Assembly: GCF_900078305.2 (NCBI RefSeq)
Contig: NZ_LT546026.1
Location: 1 to 64,000 of the forward strand
Direction of reading: 5' to 3'
Origin: Corynebacterium bouchesdurhonense
GTDB lineage: Bacteria; Actinomycetota; Actinomycetes; Mycobacteriales; Mycobacteriaceae
Length of the DNA stretch: 64,000 bases
Positions 30,432 to 39,607 of this stretch are shown here, piece after piece. Made by a program: the position numbers and the translations under genes. Below the pieces are notes generated by a model that was given only the letters and a program-made list of their open reading frames with translations, was not told the DNA's origin and searched no databases. Each line of letters begins with the position of its first letter. Within the stretch, counting starts at the first letter, position 1.

Positions 30432-30995
30432 GTGACACAACCCGCCGCTACGCCGCCACCGCCGCAGCCGCAGCCGTCGAACTGGAACCTCCCCAACATC
30501 CTGACGTCGTTGCGGATCCTCTTCGTGCCGGTGCTGGCGTGGCTGGTGCTGGATGAGAACTGGTGGTGGGCGTTCGGGCTGTTCGTGGCGCTGATGCTCA
30601 CCGACAAGCTGGACGGCGACATCGCGCGCGCCCGCGGCTTGATCACCGACTTTGGCAAGATCGCGGACCCCATCGCGGACAAGGCGCTGATGATCACGGC
30701 GCTGGTGACGCTAAACATCGCGGCCACGCTGCCGGTGTGGATCACGGTGGTGATCGTGGTGCGCGAGCTGGGCATCACGGTGTGGCGCTTCGCGATGCTG
30801 CGCCGCGGCAAGGTCGTGCCGGCGTCGAAGGGCGGCAAGCTCAAGACGGCGCTGCAGACCCTCGGCGTGGGCCTGTACCTCTGCCCGCTGCCGGGGTGGA
30901 TGGACACGCCGTCTCTGGTGGTCATGGTGCTCGCCGCCGCAGTCACGGTGGTGACGGGCGTGCAGTACTTGCTCGACGCACGGAAGGTGAATTAG
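30432..30995 (+). CDS. pgsA: Phosphatidylglycerophosphate synthase
   Basis: 187-residue CDP-alcohol phosphatidyltransferase, predicted to make phosphatidylglycerophosphate from CDP-diacylglycerol and glycerol-3-phosphate at the membrane. The full signature is present: D58, D61, G62, A65, R66, G75, D79 and D83. A Pro-rich cytosolic start precedes several membrane helices. GTG 30432 is preferred over GTG 30423 because TAGGGT (30419-30424) ends seven bases before it, implying a leaderless mRNA. The stop is directly followed by cinA. Actinobacteria carry several paralogs (such as pgsA1/PIP synthase), so the exact acceptor alcohol is inferred, not shown. Confidence 0.88.
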   Translation: MTQPAATPPPPQPQPSNWNLPNILTSLRILFVPVLAWLVLDENWWWAFGLFVALMLTDKLDGDIARARGLITDFGKIADPIADKALMITALVTLNIAATLPVWITVVIVVRELGITVWRFAMLRRGKVVPASKGGKLKTALQTLGVGLYLCPLPGWMDTPSLVVMVLAAAVTVVTGVQYLLDARKVN

Positions 30996-31553
30996 GTGGA
31001 CACGAGCTTGTTGCTTATCGACGCTCTCCGGAGCACAAACCAAACCATCTCCTTCTGCGAGTCCCTCACCGCGGGGCTGGCCGCGGCGACGCTCGCCGAG
31101 GTGCCCGGCGCCTCCGACGTACTGCGCGGCGGTCTGGTCACGTACGCCACCGACCTGAAGGTGGGGCTTGCCGGCGTCGACGCGGCGCTGGTGGAGCGCG
31201 AGGGCGTGGTGTCCGCGGCGGTGGCGCGGGAGATGGCGCGGGGCTGCCGGGCCGCGTGCCGCTCGGACTGGGCGGTGTCCCTGACCGGCGTGGCGGGGCC
31301 CGACCCGCAGGACGGCCACCAACCCGGCGAGGTGTGGATCGGTGTGAGCGGGCCGCGGTGGACGGCGTCTTTCTCCGCGGCGGAGCTCGCACCGGCGCCG
31401 CTGGGGCGCTACGCGCTGGTGCCGGGCGAACCCGAGCCCGTGCGCCTGCTGGCCGGGGACCGCAACCAGATCCGCTCCGCCGCCGTCGAGGCGGCGCTGC
31501 GCGGCGCGCTTCAGGCGGTACGCGGCAAGCAGGAGATGGCGGGAACAAAGTAG
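30996..31553 (+). CDS. cinA: CinA C-terminal-type NMN amidohydrolase
   Basis: 185 residues, only the C-terminal CinA (PncC) domain without the molybdopterin-like N-terminal half. It has the ESLTAG start of the domain near residue 22, [14 protein letters not shown] and a TGVAGPD turn near residue 105. Family members deamidate nicotinamide mononucleotide in NAD recycling. GTG 30996 follows the pgsA stop with no gap, so translation is probably coupled. The 5' end carries a GTCGAYAAGC motif that supplies residues LLIDA. Gene order pgsA-cinA-clgR is conserved in corynebacteria and mycobacteria. Confidence 0.88.
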   Translation: MDTSLLLIDALRSTNQTISFCESLTAGLAAATLAEVPGASDVLRGGLVTYATDLKVGLAGVDAALVEREGVVSAAVAREMARGCRAACRSDWAVSLTGVAGPDPQDGHQPGEVWIGVSGPRWTASFSAAELAPAPLGRYALVPGEPEPVRLLAGDRNQIRSAAVEAALRGALQAVRGKQEMAGTK

Positions 31554-31577
31554 CGGCCCCAGCCGTTGAGCTCGGTG

Positions 31578-31937
31578 ATGGTAACCACAACGCTGATCCC
31601 AGACCTGACCCCCGCCGCGCCGGTGGAGGCGCCGCGCGCCCCAAAGCGGGTGCGCGAGCCGCTGCTGCGCGAGGCGCTGGGCATGTCCTTGCGCGCCTTC
31701 CGCGCCGACAAGGGCGTGTCCCTGCGCCAGCTGGCCGGCCACGCCATGGTGTCGCCGGGCTACCTGTCGGAGCTGGAGCGCGGCCGCAAGGAGGTCTCGT
31801 CCGAAGTGCTGGCGTCGATCTGCGAGGCGCTGGACACCACGGTGTCCGAGGTGGTGCTCGAGGCGGTGGCGAACATGTCGCTGACCTCCATCACGGAGGA
31901 GCTCGCCGCCACCGCGCCGGCGGCAGCGGAGGCCTAA
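31578..31937 (+). CDS. clgR: Transcriptional activator ClgR
   Basis: 119-residue XRE-type regulator with its helix-turn-helix around residues 45-80 ([21 protein letters not shown]). In Corynebacterium ClgR activates clpP1P2 and clpC and is itself degraded by ClpCP; in mycobacteria it forms a stress circuit with PspA. The Ala-rich end (AAEA) would suit a protease-recognised tail. ATG 31578 is chosen; an in-frame TTG at 31566 would add four residues but has no better ribosome site. It lies 24 bases after cinA and 86 bases before pspA. Confidence 0.9.
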   Translation: MVTTTLIPDLTPAAPVEAPRAPKRVREPLLREALGMSLRAFRADKGVSLRQLAGHAMVSPGYLSELERGRKEVSSEVLASICEALDTTVSEVVLEAVANMSLTSITEELAATAPAAAEA

Positions 31938-31963
31938 CGCCCGTTTCCCGTCTACGATGGTCG

Positions 31964-31989
31964 GGAACGTACGCAAATTATTTCCGGTT
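31964..31989 (+). promoter_or_regulatory. ECF (SigE/SigH-type) promoter of pspA
   Basis: GGAAC (31964-31968), an 18-base spacer, then GTT (31987-31989). This is the layout of envelope-stress ECF promoters in actinobacteria. It predicts a start near 31996 and a leader of about 28 bases with an AAGGAAGG ribosome site before pspA. Match read by eye. Confidence 0.6.
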
Positions 31990-32023
31990 TATACCCGGTG
32001 AAGACAAGGAAGGTCTCCGACCC

Positions 32024-32851
32024 ATGGCGAACCCGTTTACCAAGTTCTGGAACTACCTGATGGCGCTTTTCGATAACAAGATCGAGGAGAACGCGGACCC
32101 GAAGGTGCAGATCGAGCAGGCCATCAGCGAGGCGCAGCGCCAGCACCAGGCGCTTAGCCAGCAGGCCGCCGCCGTGATTGGCAACCAGCGCCAGATCGAG
32201 ATGCAGCTCAACCGCCGCCTGGAGGACGTGGAGAAGCTCCAGGCCAACACCCGCCAGGCGCTGCAGCTGGCGGACAAGGCCCGCGCCGACGGCGACGCGC
32301 GCAAGGCCCAGGAGTACGAGAACGCCGCGGAGGCGTTCGCGGCCCAGCTGGTCACCGCCGAGCAGGGCGTGGAGGACACCAAGCAGCTGCACGACCAGGC
32401 GCTGCAGCAGGCTAGCGCCGCGAAGCAGGCCGTGGAGCGCAACGCCGCGCAGCTGCAGCAGCAGGTGGCGGAGCGCTCCAAGCTGCTCAGCCAGCTCGAG
32501 CAGGCGAAGATGCAGGAGAAGGTCTCCGAGACCATGCAGCAGATGAACTCCATCACCGCCGGCGGCCCGAACCTGGACCAGGTGCGCGACAAGATCGAGC
32601 GCCGCTACGCCAACGCGCTGGGCGCAGCCGAGCTGGCGCAGAACTCCGTGCAAGGCCGCATGGCCGAGGTGGAGCAGGCCGGCATCCAGATGGCCGGCCA
32701 CGGCCGCCTCGAGCAGATCCGCGCCGAGATGGCGGGCGAGCTGACCTCCGGTTCCAAGCCCGCGATCGAGCAGGGCAACGCCACCCCGGGCGCCGAGGTG
32801 AGCGACGACGCGGTTGCGCAGCGCATGCGCGAGCTGCGCGGGGAGAACTAA
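32024..32851 (+). CDS. pspA: PspA/IM30-family envelope stress protein
   Basis: 275 residues, rich in Gln, Ala and charged residues, almost entirely coiled coil from about residue 25 to 215 with a short disordered C-terminal tail. This is the PspA/IM30 (ESCRT-III-like) architecture of the mycobacterial 35-kDa antigen Rv2744c. Such proteins coat and protect the inner face of the cytoplasmic membrane. The N-terminal amphipathic stretch ([16 protein letters not shown]) fits membrane binding. ATG 32024 follows AAGGAAGG. Lying after clgR with its own ECF-type promoter matches the mycobacterial clgR-pspA stress module. Longer in-frame ORF extension upstream is antisense of pgsA/cinA and was ignored. 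Confidence 0.92.
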   Translation: MANPFTKFWNYLMALFDNKIEENADPKVQIEQAISEAQRQHQALSQQAAAVIGNQRQIEMQLNRRLEDVEKLQANTRQALQLADKARADGDARKAQEYENAAEAFAAQLVTAEQGVEDTKQLHDQALQQASAAKQAVERNAAQLQQQVAERSKLLSQLEQAKMQEKVSETMQQMNSITAGGPNLDQVRDKIERRYANALGAAELAQNSVQGRMAEVEQAGIQMAGHGRLEQIRAEMAGELTSGSKPAIEQGNATPGAEVSDDAVAQRMRELRGEN

Positions 32852-32867
32852 GCGCTTTTTGCTTGTC

Positions 32868-32899
32868 GACGGCGGGTGCCCAGCGCGGCACCCGCCGTC
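32868..32899. terminator. Hairpin after pspA
   Basis: A 13-bp perfect stem with a CAGCGC loop starts 17 bases after the pspA stop. A TTTTT tract lies before the stem, not after it, so intrinsic termination would be weak. A GTCGACAAGC motif overlaps the left foot. Confidence 0.55.
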
Positions 32900-32978
32900 G
32901 CTCGCGTTCACGGCGTGTTAACCAAACGCACATAGTCTTTTGCGCGGGATCACATCTCTCGACACGCAAAGGACCCCC

Positions 32979-35456
32979 ATGCTGAACACACGCCTGCGAG
33001 ACATCCTCGCCGCGCCGCTGGCGACGGCGCTGGTGCTCGCGCCCCTGCACGCGCCGGAGGCGGTAGCCGCCCCGTCCGGCATCGCCATCAATGAGGTCGT
33101 CACCCAGGGCACCGACTGGGTGGAGCTCTACAACAACACCGAAACCGCGATCGATATCTCCGGCTGGACCGCCATCGACAGCGGCAAGAAATCAACGCCC
33201 ATCGTGTTCCCCGCGGGGACGGTCGTGCCCGCCCGCGGCTTCTACGCCTTCGAGACGGAAGGATCCACGCCCGATAAGTCCAAAGGGTTCGGGCTGGGCG
33301 ACGAAGACTCCATCACGCTTAGAGACGCGTCGGGCGCCGAGGTGGATTCCTTCACATGGGCCGCGCACGCGAAGACGTCGTGGGCGCGGACCGCTGACGG
33401 CACCGGCGACTTCGCCGAGAGCCTGCGCGCCACCCGCGGCGAGGCCAACGAGCGGCTCCGCGTGGTGATCAACGAGATCGACCCGCAGGGCGAGCCCGCG
33501 GACTGGGTGGAGCTGGCCAACCCGACTGGCCAGGACGTGGACATCAGCGGCTGGACCGCCGTCGCCGATGATCCGGCCCACGCGCCGTTGAAGTTCCCGG
33601 AGGGGACCGTGATCCCCGCCGGCGGCTACTACGCGTTCTACACGGACGGCAAGGAAAACACCCCCGACGGAACGACGGGCTTCGGCCTGGGCAACTCGGG
33701 TGACACGGTGACCATCGCGGACACGAGCGGCAAGATGGTCGACGAGCACTCCTACACCGGCCCCGCCGCGCTGCCGACGGACCGCGCGACCTCGATCGGC
33801 CGTATCCCGGACATGCGGGGCGAGTTCGTCGTGACGGGCGAGAAGACCCGCGGCGCGGCCAACGTGGCGTACGTGCCCGAGGAGCCGGCTGCCATCCCGA
33901 AGGTGGTGATCAACGAGGTGGAATCGAACGGCGACCCGGTGGCCGACTGGTTCGAGCTCTACAACGCCGGCGACGCGGACGCGGACATCTCCAGATGGAC
34001 GGTGCTGGACAACGACGATTCGCACACCCCGCTGGTGTTCCCGGCGGGCACGGTGCTCAAGCCGGGCGCGTTCGCCCGCTTCTACACCGAGGGCGCCCAG
34101 GCCCTCGGGGGCGGCGAGGGCTTCGGCCTAGGCGGCAACGACAAGGTCCGCCTCTTCACCGCCGACGGCACCGCGGTGGACGAGGCCGGCTGGTCCGCGC
34201 ACGCGGCAGATACCTGGGGAAGGCTACCGGACGGCACCGGCGCGTTCACGGACACAAAGGCCACCCCGGGCGCCAAGAACGAGGCGCCGGTCAAGGAAGA
34301 GACCAAGCCGCTGGACTCTGTGGCGTGGCCGGTGGCCGGCCTGAAGATCACCGACATCGACCTGGGTGCGGAGTTCAACACCAAGGACATGTCCGGCGTT
34401 GACTTCGACCAGAACGGCCGCGCGTGGGTGGTCAACAACGGCAAGGCAGAGCTCTGGGCCCTGGATTACGACGACGCGGCCGGAACCTACTCCGTTGGCG
34501 GGCGCTTCACGCTCCGCTACGGCGACGGCACCGGGATCCCGGACGCCGAGGGCGTGACGGTGGGCCCCGACGGCGCCCTGTACGTGGCAACGGAGCGCGA
34601 CAACGCCAACAAGAAGGTCTCGCGGCCATCGGTGTTGCGGTATGAGGTTGCGTCGGCAAGCGAAGGCACTTTGAACGCGACCGGCGAGTGGAACCTAGCG
34701 GAGCACGTGGGCCCGGTGGCGCCGAACGGCGGCCTCGAGGCAATCGCGTACATCCCCGAGCAGAACGTGTTCGCGGTGGGCGTGGAGGAGACCGGCGAGG
34801 TGCTCTTTGTTTCCCTCGGCGACAACGGCGCGTCCACGCTGGTGCAGCGGCTGAAGACCCCGTTCAAGGGCGTGATGGCGCTGGATTATGACCGCCAGGC
34901 CAGCCAGCTGCGCGCGCTGTGCGACGAGGTGTGCGACGGCCAGTCCATCCTGATCACGTACAACGGCACCGAGTTCGCGCAGGCGTCCGACGTGCAGGCG
35001 CGCCCCGCGGGCATGACCGAGAACTTCGCCAACGAGGGCTACGCGCGCTACTTCAAGGAGGGGACGTGCGAGCAAGGTACGCGCACCGACACCACCCGCT
35101 ACCTCTGGGCCGATGACAACGCAACGAACGGGATTGCGCTGCGCGGGGCGGTCGCCGTGGCCGTGGTTGAGTGCGAGGCGGCACCGGCACCGGCACCGGC
35201 GCCGGGCGACGGTTCCGGCAGCTCCGCCAGCTCCGCCAGCTCGCTCACGCCGGGCTGGATCGCTGCGGCCGTGCTGGTGCCGTTCGCCCTGCTGCTCCCC
35301 CTGGGCCTCCTCGCGTTCGTCGGCGTGAACGGCCCGGCCCGCGACGCGCTGGCGCAGGCCAACCTCGAGCTGCAGCTGCGCCTGGGCATCTTCAACCCGG
35401 CGCTGGCGGCGCAGGCGCTTGCCGTGCAGCAGCAGCTGAGCTCCACCCGGGCGTAG
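32979..35456 (+). CDS. Surface protein: three lamin-tail domains plus propeller
   Basis: 825 residues. A signal peptide (about 1-31, ending AVAA) is followed by three lamin-tail-like (LTD) domains starting near residues 33, 161 and 307. Each opens with an I-NE-V motif and has WVELYN/WFELYN and ISGWT/ISRWT strands. Residues about 451-730 look like an esterase/phytase-like beta propeller (DFDQNGRAW, AEGVTVGPDG, GGLEAIAYI). A Pro-Ala-Ser linker, one membrane helix (about 758-780) and a tail with LGIFNPALA end the protein. The tail resembles that of the Rib surface protein at 50080. No LPXTG motif is seen. ATG 32979 follows AAAGGA. The ligand or enzyme activity is unknown; a cell-surface role is inferred. 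Confidence 0.85.
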   Translation: MLNTRLRDILAAPLATALVLAPLHAPEAVAAPSGIAINEVVTQGTDWVELYNNTETAIDISGWTAIDSGKKSTPIVFPAGTVVPARGFYAFETEGSTPDKSKGFGLGDEDSITLRDASGAEVDSFTWAAHAKTSWARTADGTGDFAESLRATRGEANERLRVVINEIDPQGEPADWVELANPTGQDVDISGWTAVADDPAHAPLKFPEGTVIPAGGYYAFYTDGKENTPDGTTGFGLGNSGDTVTIADTSGKMVDEHSYTGPAALPTDRATSIGRIPDMRGEFVVTGEKTRGAANVAYVPEEPAAIPKVVINEVESNGDPVADWFELYNAGDADADISRWTVLDNDDSHTPLVFPAGTVLKPGAFARFYTEGAQALGGGEGFGLGGNDKVRLFTADGTAVDEAGWSAHAADTWGRLPDGTGAFTDTKATPGAKNEAPVKEETKPLDSVAWPVAGLKITDIDLGAEFNTKDMSGVDFDQNGRAWVVNNGKAELWALDYDDAAGTYSVGGRFTLRYGDGTGIPDAEGVTVGPDGALYVATERDNANKKVSRPSVLRYEVASASEGTLNATGEWNLAEHVGPVAPNGGLEAIAYIPEQNVFAVGVEETGEVLFVSLGDNGASTLVQRLKTPFKGVMALDYDRQASQLRALCDEVCDGQSILITYNGTEFAQASDVQARPAGMTENFANEGYARYFKEGTCEQGTRTDTTRYLWADDNATNGIALRGAVAVAVVECEAAPAPAPAPGDGSGSSASSASSLTPGWIAAAVLVPFALLLPLGLLAFVGVNGPARDALAQANLELQLRLGIFNPALAAQALAVQQQLSSTRA

Positions 35457-35464
35457 CCGGAGAC

Positions 35465-36079
35465 CTAGTCCACCGCGCCGCGCGCCATGAGCGCTTCGCC
35501 GATCATCTTGGCGCGGCGCACGGAGCGGATCACCAGGGGGATGCCGAAGGCGGCGAACGAGAACCCGGCGCCGCGCGCCTTGCGGGCGTCGAGCACCTCG
35601 TTGGCCGTGGCGAGCATGAGGGGGATGAGCCGGATGGTCAGCGCGATGGTGAGGCTGATCAGGTCGGTGCGCACGCCCAGCCTGCTGAGGGGGCGCAGGC
35701 TGGCGTCGAGGGCGTCGAGTAGCTCCTCCACCGTGGTGGTCAGCGTGAGTAGGTTGGCCGCCGCGATGGTGGCCAGCAGACTGATCAGCATGGTCAGGGC
35801 GCGCTCGGCGCCGTTCTGCCACCAGGAGAACGCACCGAGGAACCCCAAGATGGGCAGCAGCGGCACCAGCTGGCGCCATGCCACCCCGGCGGGCACGCGG
35901 GCGGCTGGGTAGAGCGCCATCGCAGCGATTAGCACCGCCATGGATTGCCACGGCTCGGCGGGCCAGACGGTGGCGACAATGATGAACGCCACCAGCGCAA
36001 CAAACTTCACGGTGGGGTGGGCGCGGTGCAGCGCGGTGTTGCCGGGCACGTACACGCCCAGCGGCAGCTCGCGGATCAC
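35465..36079 (-). CDS. bioN: Biotin ECF transporter T component
   Basis: 204-residue membrane protein of the energy-coupling (EcfT) family. It links the ATPase BioM to the biotin-binding BioY. About five membrane helices are visible. Two Ala-Arg-Gly coupling motifs (KARGAG and MARGAV) near the C-terminus are the ATPase-contact helices of this family. GTG 36079 overlaps the bioM stop (GTGA), showing translational coupling. The end faces the surface-protein gene eight bases away with no obvious terminator. Confidence 0.9.
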   Translation of the reverse strand: MIRELPLGVYVPGNTALHRAHPTVKFVALVAFIIVATVWPAEPWQSMAVLIAAMALYPAARVPAGVAWRQLVPLLPILGFLGAFSWWQNGAERALTMLISLLATIAAANLLTLTTTVEELLDALDASLRPLSRLGVRTDLISLTIALTIRLIPLMLATANEVLDARKARGAGFSFAAFGIPLVIRSVRRAKMIGEALMARGAVD

Positions 36080-36765
36080 GGCTTTGATTCCATGAGGTCG
36101 AGGTAGTGGGCGATCGCCTCGTCGGGCGCGGCGTCGCACACCAGGTGGGCCTCGTCGATCACCAGCACGCGGTCGAAGCCGCGCAGCATCTCGAGGTCGT
36201 GCGTGACCACGATGACCTGCTGCTCCAGGGCCTCCAGCTCGCGGATGAGGCGGCGGCGGTTGCGCAGGTCCAGCAGCGTGGTCGGCTCGTCGGCGATCAC
36301 GGTGTCCGGCTCGGTCACCAGCACGGATGCCAGCGCCAACAGCTGTTTTTCGCCGCCGGAGAGGGTGTGCGGGGAGTTCTCGGCAAGCTCGCTGAGCCCG
36401 AAGCGCTCCAGCGCGGCGGCGGTGCGGGCGCGCACCTCGTCGCGCGGTAGTTTGAAGCGGCGCAGGGAGAACGCCACGTCGTCGGCTACGCGAGGCATGA
36501 CAATTTGTGACTCGGCATCGGAGAACACGAACCCCACCCGGCGGCGGATCTCTTTGCCGTGGGTGCTGGGGGACTGGCCGTCGACAAGCACGCGCCCCGT
36601 AGTCGGCTCAATTAAGCCGTTGATCAGCCGCACGGTGGTGGACTTGCCGGAGCCGTTCGAGCCGATGATGCCGATGCGCCGCTCGTTGAGGCGCACGGTG
36701 AGCGGCGCGAGCACCTGCGTGCCGTCGTAGGAAACGGACGCGCCCTCGAATTCGATCAGGGGCAT
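36076..36765 (-). CDS. bioM: Biotin ECF transporter ATPase
   Basis: 229-residue ABC-type ATPase powering biotin uptake. P-loop GSNGSGKST at residues 35-43, signature LSGGEKQ near 136, Walker B IADEPTTLLD near 160 and the switch His in VVTHDLE. It starts six bases after the bioY stop. The dispersed GTCGAYAAGC motif fills that junction and supplies the bioY stop codon. Confidence 0.93.
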   Translation of the reverse strand: MPLIEFEGASVSYDGTQVLAPLTVRLNERRIGIIGSNGSGKSTTVRLINGLIEPTTGRVLVDGQSPSTHGKEIRRRVGFVFSDAESQIVMPRVADDVAFSLRRFKLPRDEVRARTAAALERFGLSELAENSPHTLSGGEKQLLALASVLVTEPDTVIADEPTTLLDLRNRRRLIRELEALEQQVIVVTHDLEMLRGFDRVLVIDEAHLVCDAAPDEAIAHYLDLMESKP

Positions 36766-36770
36766 TGTGC

Positions 36771-37376
36771 TTATCGACGCTCCCGATGCAAGTCCGGAAA
36801 CGCACCGTGCACCGCCGCGGCGACCGCGATCATCAACGCGATCTTGCCCGCATCCGGCAGCAGGAACGGCACCTGCGCGGCCCACGCGGCGCCGAACGTC
36901 ATGTCCAGGCGCCACATCATGCCGAAGACCCCGAAGAGGTACTGCAAGAAAAGGCCTACCGCGCCTGCGAGCGCGATCACCGCGACGGTTGCGCCGCGGT
37001 TGGCCTTGAACGGGGCGAGGTAGGCGATCGCGCCTGCGACGTAGGCGGAGACGAGGTAGCCGACCAGGTAGCCCACGGTTGGGCCGCCGAGCGCGGCGAT
37101 GACGGTGCGGCCGCCCGCTAGCACTGGCAGGGCGAGGCCGACCAGGAGGAAGACCGCGGCGGTGAGGAACCCCCGGCGGCGGCCCAGAACGAGGCCGGCG
37201 AGGATGACGGCCGCGTTCTGCAGCACGATCGGCACGCCGGCGGCTCCGACGGGGATGGACACGAAGCCCAGGACGATGATGATGGCGGCGAAGACGGCGA
37301 TGAGCGCGATGTCCTGCGCGGTTGCGTTGCCGCGGGGGCGGGGCTGCGCCGGTGTGGCGGGGGTAGCTGAGGTCAT
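36771..37376 (-). CDS. bioY: Biotin ECF transporter S component
   Basis: 201-residue BioY-family membrane protein with about six helices that binds biotin. First gene of bioY-bioM-bioN, the biotin importer that lets biotin-auxotrophic corynebacteria grow. ATG 37376 is seven bases after TACACT on the minus strand, so the mRNA is leaderless. A BioQ-type operator sits directly upstream of that -10 box, implying repression when biotin is plentiful. A longer reading frame from 37508 runs through the DUF3046 gene and was rejected. Confidence 0.93.
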   Translation of the reverse strand: MTSATPATPAQPRPRGNATAQDIALIAVFAAIIIVLGFVSIPVGAAGVPIVLQNAAVILAGLVLGRRRGFLTAAVFLLVGLALPVLAGGRTVIAALGGPTVGYLVGYLVSAYVAGAIAYLAPFKANRGATVAVIALAGAVGLFLQYLFGVFGMMWRLDMTFGAAWAAQVPFLLPDAGKIALMIAVAAAVHGAFPDLHRERR

Positions 37377-37390
37377 GGCGGGAAGTGTAG

Positions 37391-37405
37391 TTGAACACCG
37401 TTCAA
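37391..37405. promoter_or_regulatory. BioQ-type operator of bioYMN
   Basis: Perfect inverted repeat TTGAAC-GGT-GTTCAA in the bioY promoter. It agrees with the TGAAC-N3-GTTAC box of the corynebacterial TetR-type biotin repressor BioQ. Confidence 0.75.
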
Positions 37406-37440
37406 TTGCGCGCTTAGTTGGGCGTGTAAGTTTGTAGCCC

Positions 37441-37656
37441 ATGCGCCTGACTGAGTTTGAGCAGCTTGTCCGTGACGAGTTCGGACCGGAGCGCGCCCAG
37501 TGGATCATCGGGTCCCAGGTCCTGCCGCAGTCCGGCCAGACCGCGGCGGAGGCGATCGAAAGCGGTGTCGATCCGCGCGAGGTGTGGCAGGGGCTCTGCG
37601 ATGCCTTCGACGTTCCCGAGGAGCGCCGCCTGGGCGTGGATCGCCCGGGTTTTTAG
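37441..37656 (+). CDS. DUF3046 protein
   Basis: 71 residues, starting MRLTEFEQLV. Small acidic DUF3046-family protein, characteristically found just upstream of recA in actinobacteria. No catalytic motif is visible and its role is unknown. It is divergent from bioY, sharing a 64-base promoter region. Confidence 0.85.
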   Translation: MRLTEFEQLVRDEFGPERAQWIIGSQVLPQSGQTAAEAIESGVDPREVWQGLCDAFDVPEERRLGVDRPGF

Positions 37657-37691
37657 GGCGGCTGCCCCCACACGGCGTGTGCGATGCGGTA

Positions 37692-37706
37692 TCGAACATG
37701 TTTGCG
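37692..37706 (+). promoter_or_regulatory. LexA (SOS) box of recA
   Basis: TCGAACATGTTTGCG, close to the corynebacterial SOS consensus (CGAAC...GTTCG with one arm weaker). It ends two bases before TAGGAT (37709-37714), a good -10, so LexA would block the recA promoter. The leader to the recA start is then about 155 bases. Confidence 0.8.
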
Positions 37707-37874
37707 TGTAGGATCGGGCGTGTTGGATCCCGGTTCTACAGTGTGGTCTAGCTTCGCCGTTCTTCGCTGCTGGAAAAAGTTCGGGTCCGGACGGAACCGG
37801 AGGCAACGGCGAGCGTCTAATACATAACAGCTACATTTCTGCCGCCGCCACACATCGAAGAGGAGAGCACACGC

Positions 37875-39008
37875 ATGGCAACCAAGAAGAAGACCGCAGC
37901 CGCCGCGGGGAGCGACCGTCAGAACGCGCTCGACGCGGCGCTAGCGATGATCGAGAAGGACTTCGGCAAGGGCGCGATTATGCGCCTGGGGGACGAGGAG
38001 CGCCCGCCGATCCAGTCCATCTCCTCCGGCAACACCGCCATCGACGTGGCGCTGGGCATCGGCGGCTGGCCCCGCGGGCGCATCGTGGAGATTTACGGGC
38101 CGGAGTCTTCCGGTAAGACCACCGTTGCACTGCACGCCATCGCTCAGGCGCAGCGCGCAGGCGGCATCGCCGCGTTCATCGACGCGGAGCACGCGCTCGA
38201 CCCCGAGTACGCCAAGAAGCTCGGCGTGGACACCGACAACCTGCTGGTTTCCCAGCCGGACACGGGCGAGCAGGCGCTCGAGATCGCGGACATGCTGGTG
38301 CGCTCCGGCGCCATCGACATCATTGTGATCGACTCGGTCGCGGCACTGACGCCGAAGGCCGAGATCGAGGGCGAGATGGGCGACAGCCACGTCGGCCTCC
38401 AGGCCCGCCTCATGTCGCAGGCGCTGCGCAAGATGACGGGCGCGCTGTACAACTCCGGCACCACCGCCATCTTCATCAACCAGCTGCGCGAGAAGATCGG
38501 CGTCATGTTCGGCTCGCCCGAGACCACCACCGGCGGTAAGGCGCTGAAGTTCTACGCCTCCGTCCGCTGCGACGTGCGCCGTATCCAGACGCTGAAGGAC
38601 GGCCAGGATTCCATCGGCAACCGCACCAAGCTGAAGGTGGTTAAGAACAAGGTCTCGCCGCCGTTCAAGATCGCCGAGTTCGACATCATGTACGGCGAGG
38701 GCATTTCCCGCGAGTCCTCGATCATCGACATGGGCGTGGACAACGGCATTGTGAAGAAGTCCGGCTCCTGGTTCACCTACGAGGGGGACCAGCTAGGCCA
38801 GGGCAAAGAGAAGGCCCGCCTGTTCCTGAAGGACAACCCGGAGCTGGCGGACGAGATCGAGGACAAGATCTTCAAGGCCCTCGGCGTGGGCAAGTACGCG
38901 AACGCCAGCGCCGCGGACGACGAGCTGACGGACGATCCAGTGGACATGGTCCCCAACATCGACTTCGACGACGATGACGAGGACCTCCTGGCCTCCGACG
39001 AGCAGTAG
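37875..39008 (+). CDS. recA: Recombinase A
   Basis: 377 residues. RecA forms filaments on single-stranded DNA, carries out strand exchange and triggers LexA self-cleavage. P-loop GPESSGKT at residues 75-82, the FIDAEHALD and [21 protein letters not shown] segments, the L2 loop region and an acidic C-terminal tail (DDDDEDLL) are all in place. There is no intein, unlike some mycobacterial recA. GAGGAG precedes ATG 37875. It is followed after 14 bases by recX. An SOS box lies upstream, and the SOS repressor gene lexA is at the far end of the window. Confidence 0.98.
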   Translation: MATKKKTAAAAGSDRQNALDAALAMIEKDFGKGAIMRLGDEERPPIQSISSGNTAIDVALGIGGWPRGRIVEIYGPESSGKTTVALHAIAQAQRAGGIAAFIDAEHALDPEYAKKLGVDTDNLLVSQPDTGEQALEIADMLVRSGAIDIIVIDSVAALTPKAEIEGEMGDSHVGLQARLMSQALRKMTGALYNSGTTAIFINQLREKIGVMFGSPETTTGGKALKFYASVRCDVRRIQTLKDGQDSIGNRTKLKVVKNKVSPPFKIAEFDIMYGEGISRESSIIDMGVDNGIVKKSGSWFTYEGDQLGQGKEKARLFLKDNPELADEIEDKIFKALGVGKYANASAADDELTDDPVDMVPNIDFDDDDEDLLASDEQ

Positions 39009-39022
39009 CCGAGCAGTAGCCC

Positions 39023-39607
39023 GTGCCGCAGCCCGATCCGGAGAAGCTTGCCCGCCTGCAGCGCGCGATCGACGAGTTCGAGGAGGGCGACCTTTTTGAC
39101 GCGCGCCGCGACGAGGCTTTGGCGCCCGTGCGTAAGCGCGCGCTCGGGCTCCTAGACCAGCGGGCCCGCTCCCGCCACGAGCTGCGAGAGCGCCTGATCG
39201 CCGCCGAGTTCGCACCCGATCTCGTCGACGAGGTGCTGGACTCGCTCGAGCGCGCATCGCTTATCGACGACTCCTCGTTCGCGCACGAATGGGTCCGCCA
39301 GCGCGCCGCCCGGCGTGGCAAGTCGGCGCGGGCCCTCGACTTGGAGCTGCGCGACAAGGGCGTGGCCGCGGCGATCCGCGCCGACGCCCTGGCCCAGATC
39401 AGCGAGGAGGACGAGGAGGCGCAGGCCCGCGCCCTCGCCGAGAAGAAGGCCCGTGCCGTCAAGGCGGTGCCCGCGGACCGCACCGAATACGACAAGGCGC
39501 TGCGCCGCGTCGTCGGTGTGCTTGCCCGCCGCGGCTACAGCTCGGGTATGTCAGTGCGGATTGCCCGCGAGGCGCTCGACGAGCGCCTCGACGAGCTTGG
39601 GGGCTAG
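39023..39607 (+). CDS. recX: RecA regulator RecX
   Basis: 194 residues, the usual RecX size, built of three-helix repeats ([35 protein letters not shown]). RecX binds RecA filaments and restrains their activity. GTG 39023 follows the recA stop by 14 bases, so the two are co-transcribed. A GTCGAYAAGC motif encodes the SLIDD stretch. The stop overlaps the convergent gluD stop by two bases. Confidence 0.93.
   Translation: MPQPDPEKLARLQRAIDEFEEGDLFDARRDEALAPVRKRALGLLDQRARSRHELRERLIAAEFAPDLVDEVLDSLERASLIDDSSFAHEWVRQRAARRGKSARALDLELRDKGVAAAIRADALAQISEEDEEAQARALAEKKARAVKAVPADRTEYDKALRRVVGVLARRGYSSGMSVRIAREALDERLDELGG

Noticed and set aside
30563..32851. A 762-residue frame ending as PspA with a long Arg/Gly-rich extension
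   Set aside because: The extension is an alternative frame of pgsA, cinA and clgR. PspA has a clear start and ribosome site at 32024.
37875..39008. Possible intein in recA, as in some mycobacteria
   Set aside because: The 377-residue frame is continuous and of normal RecA length with no inserted domain.
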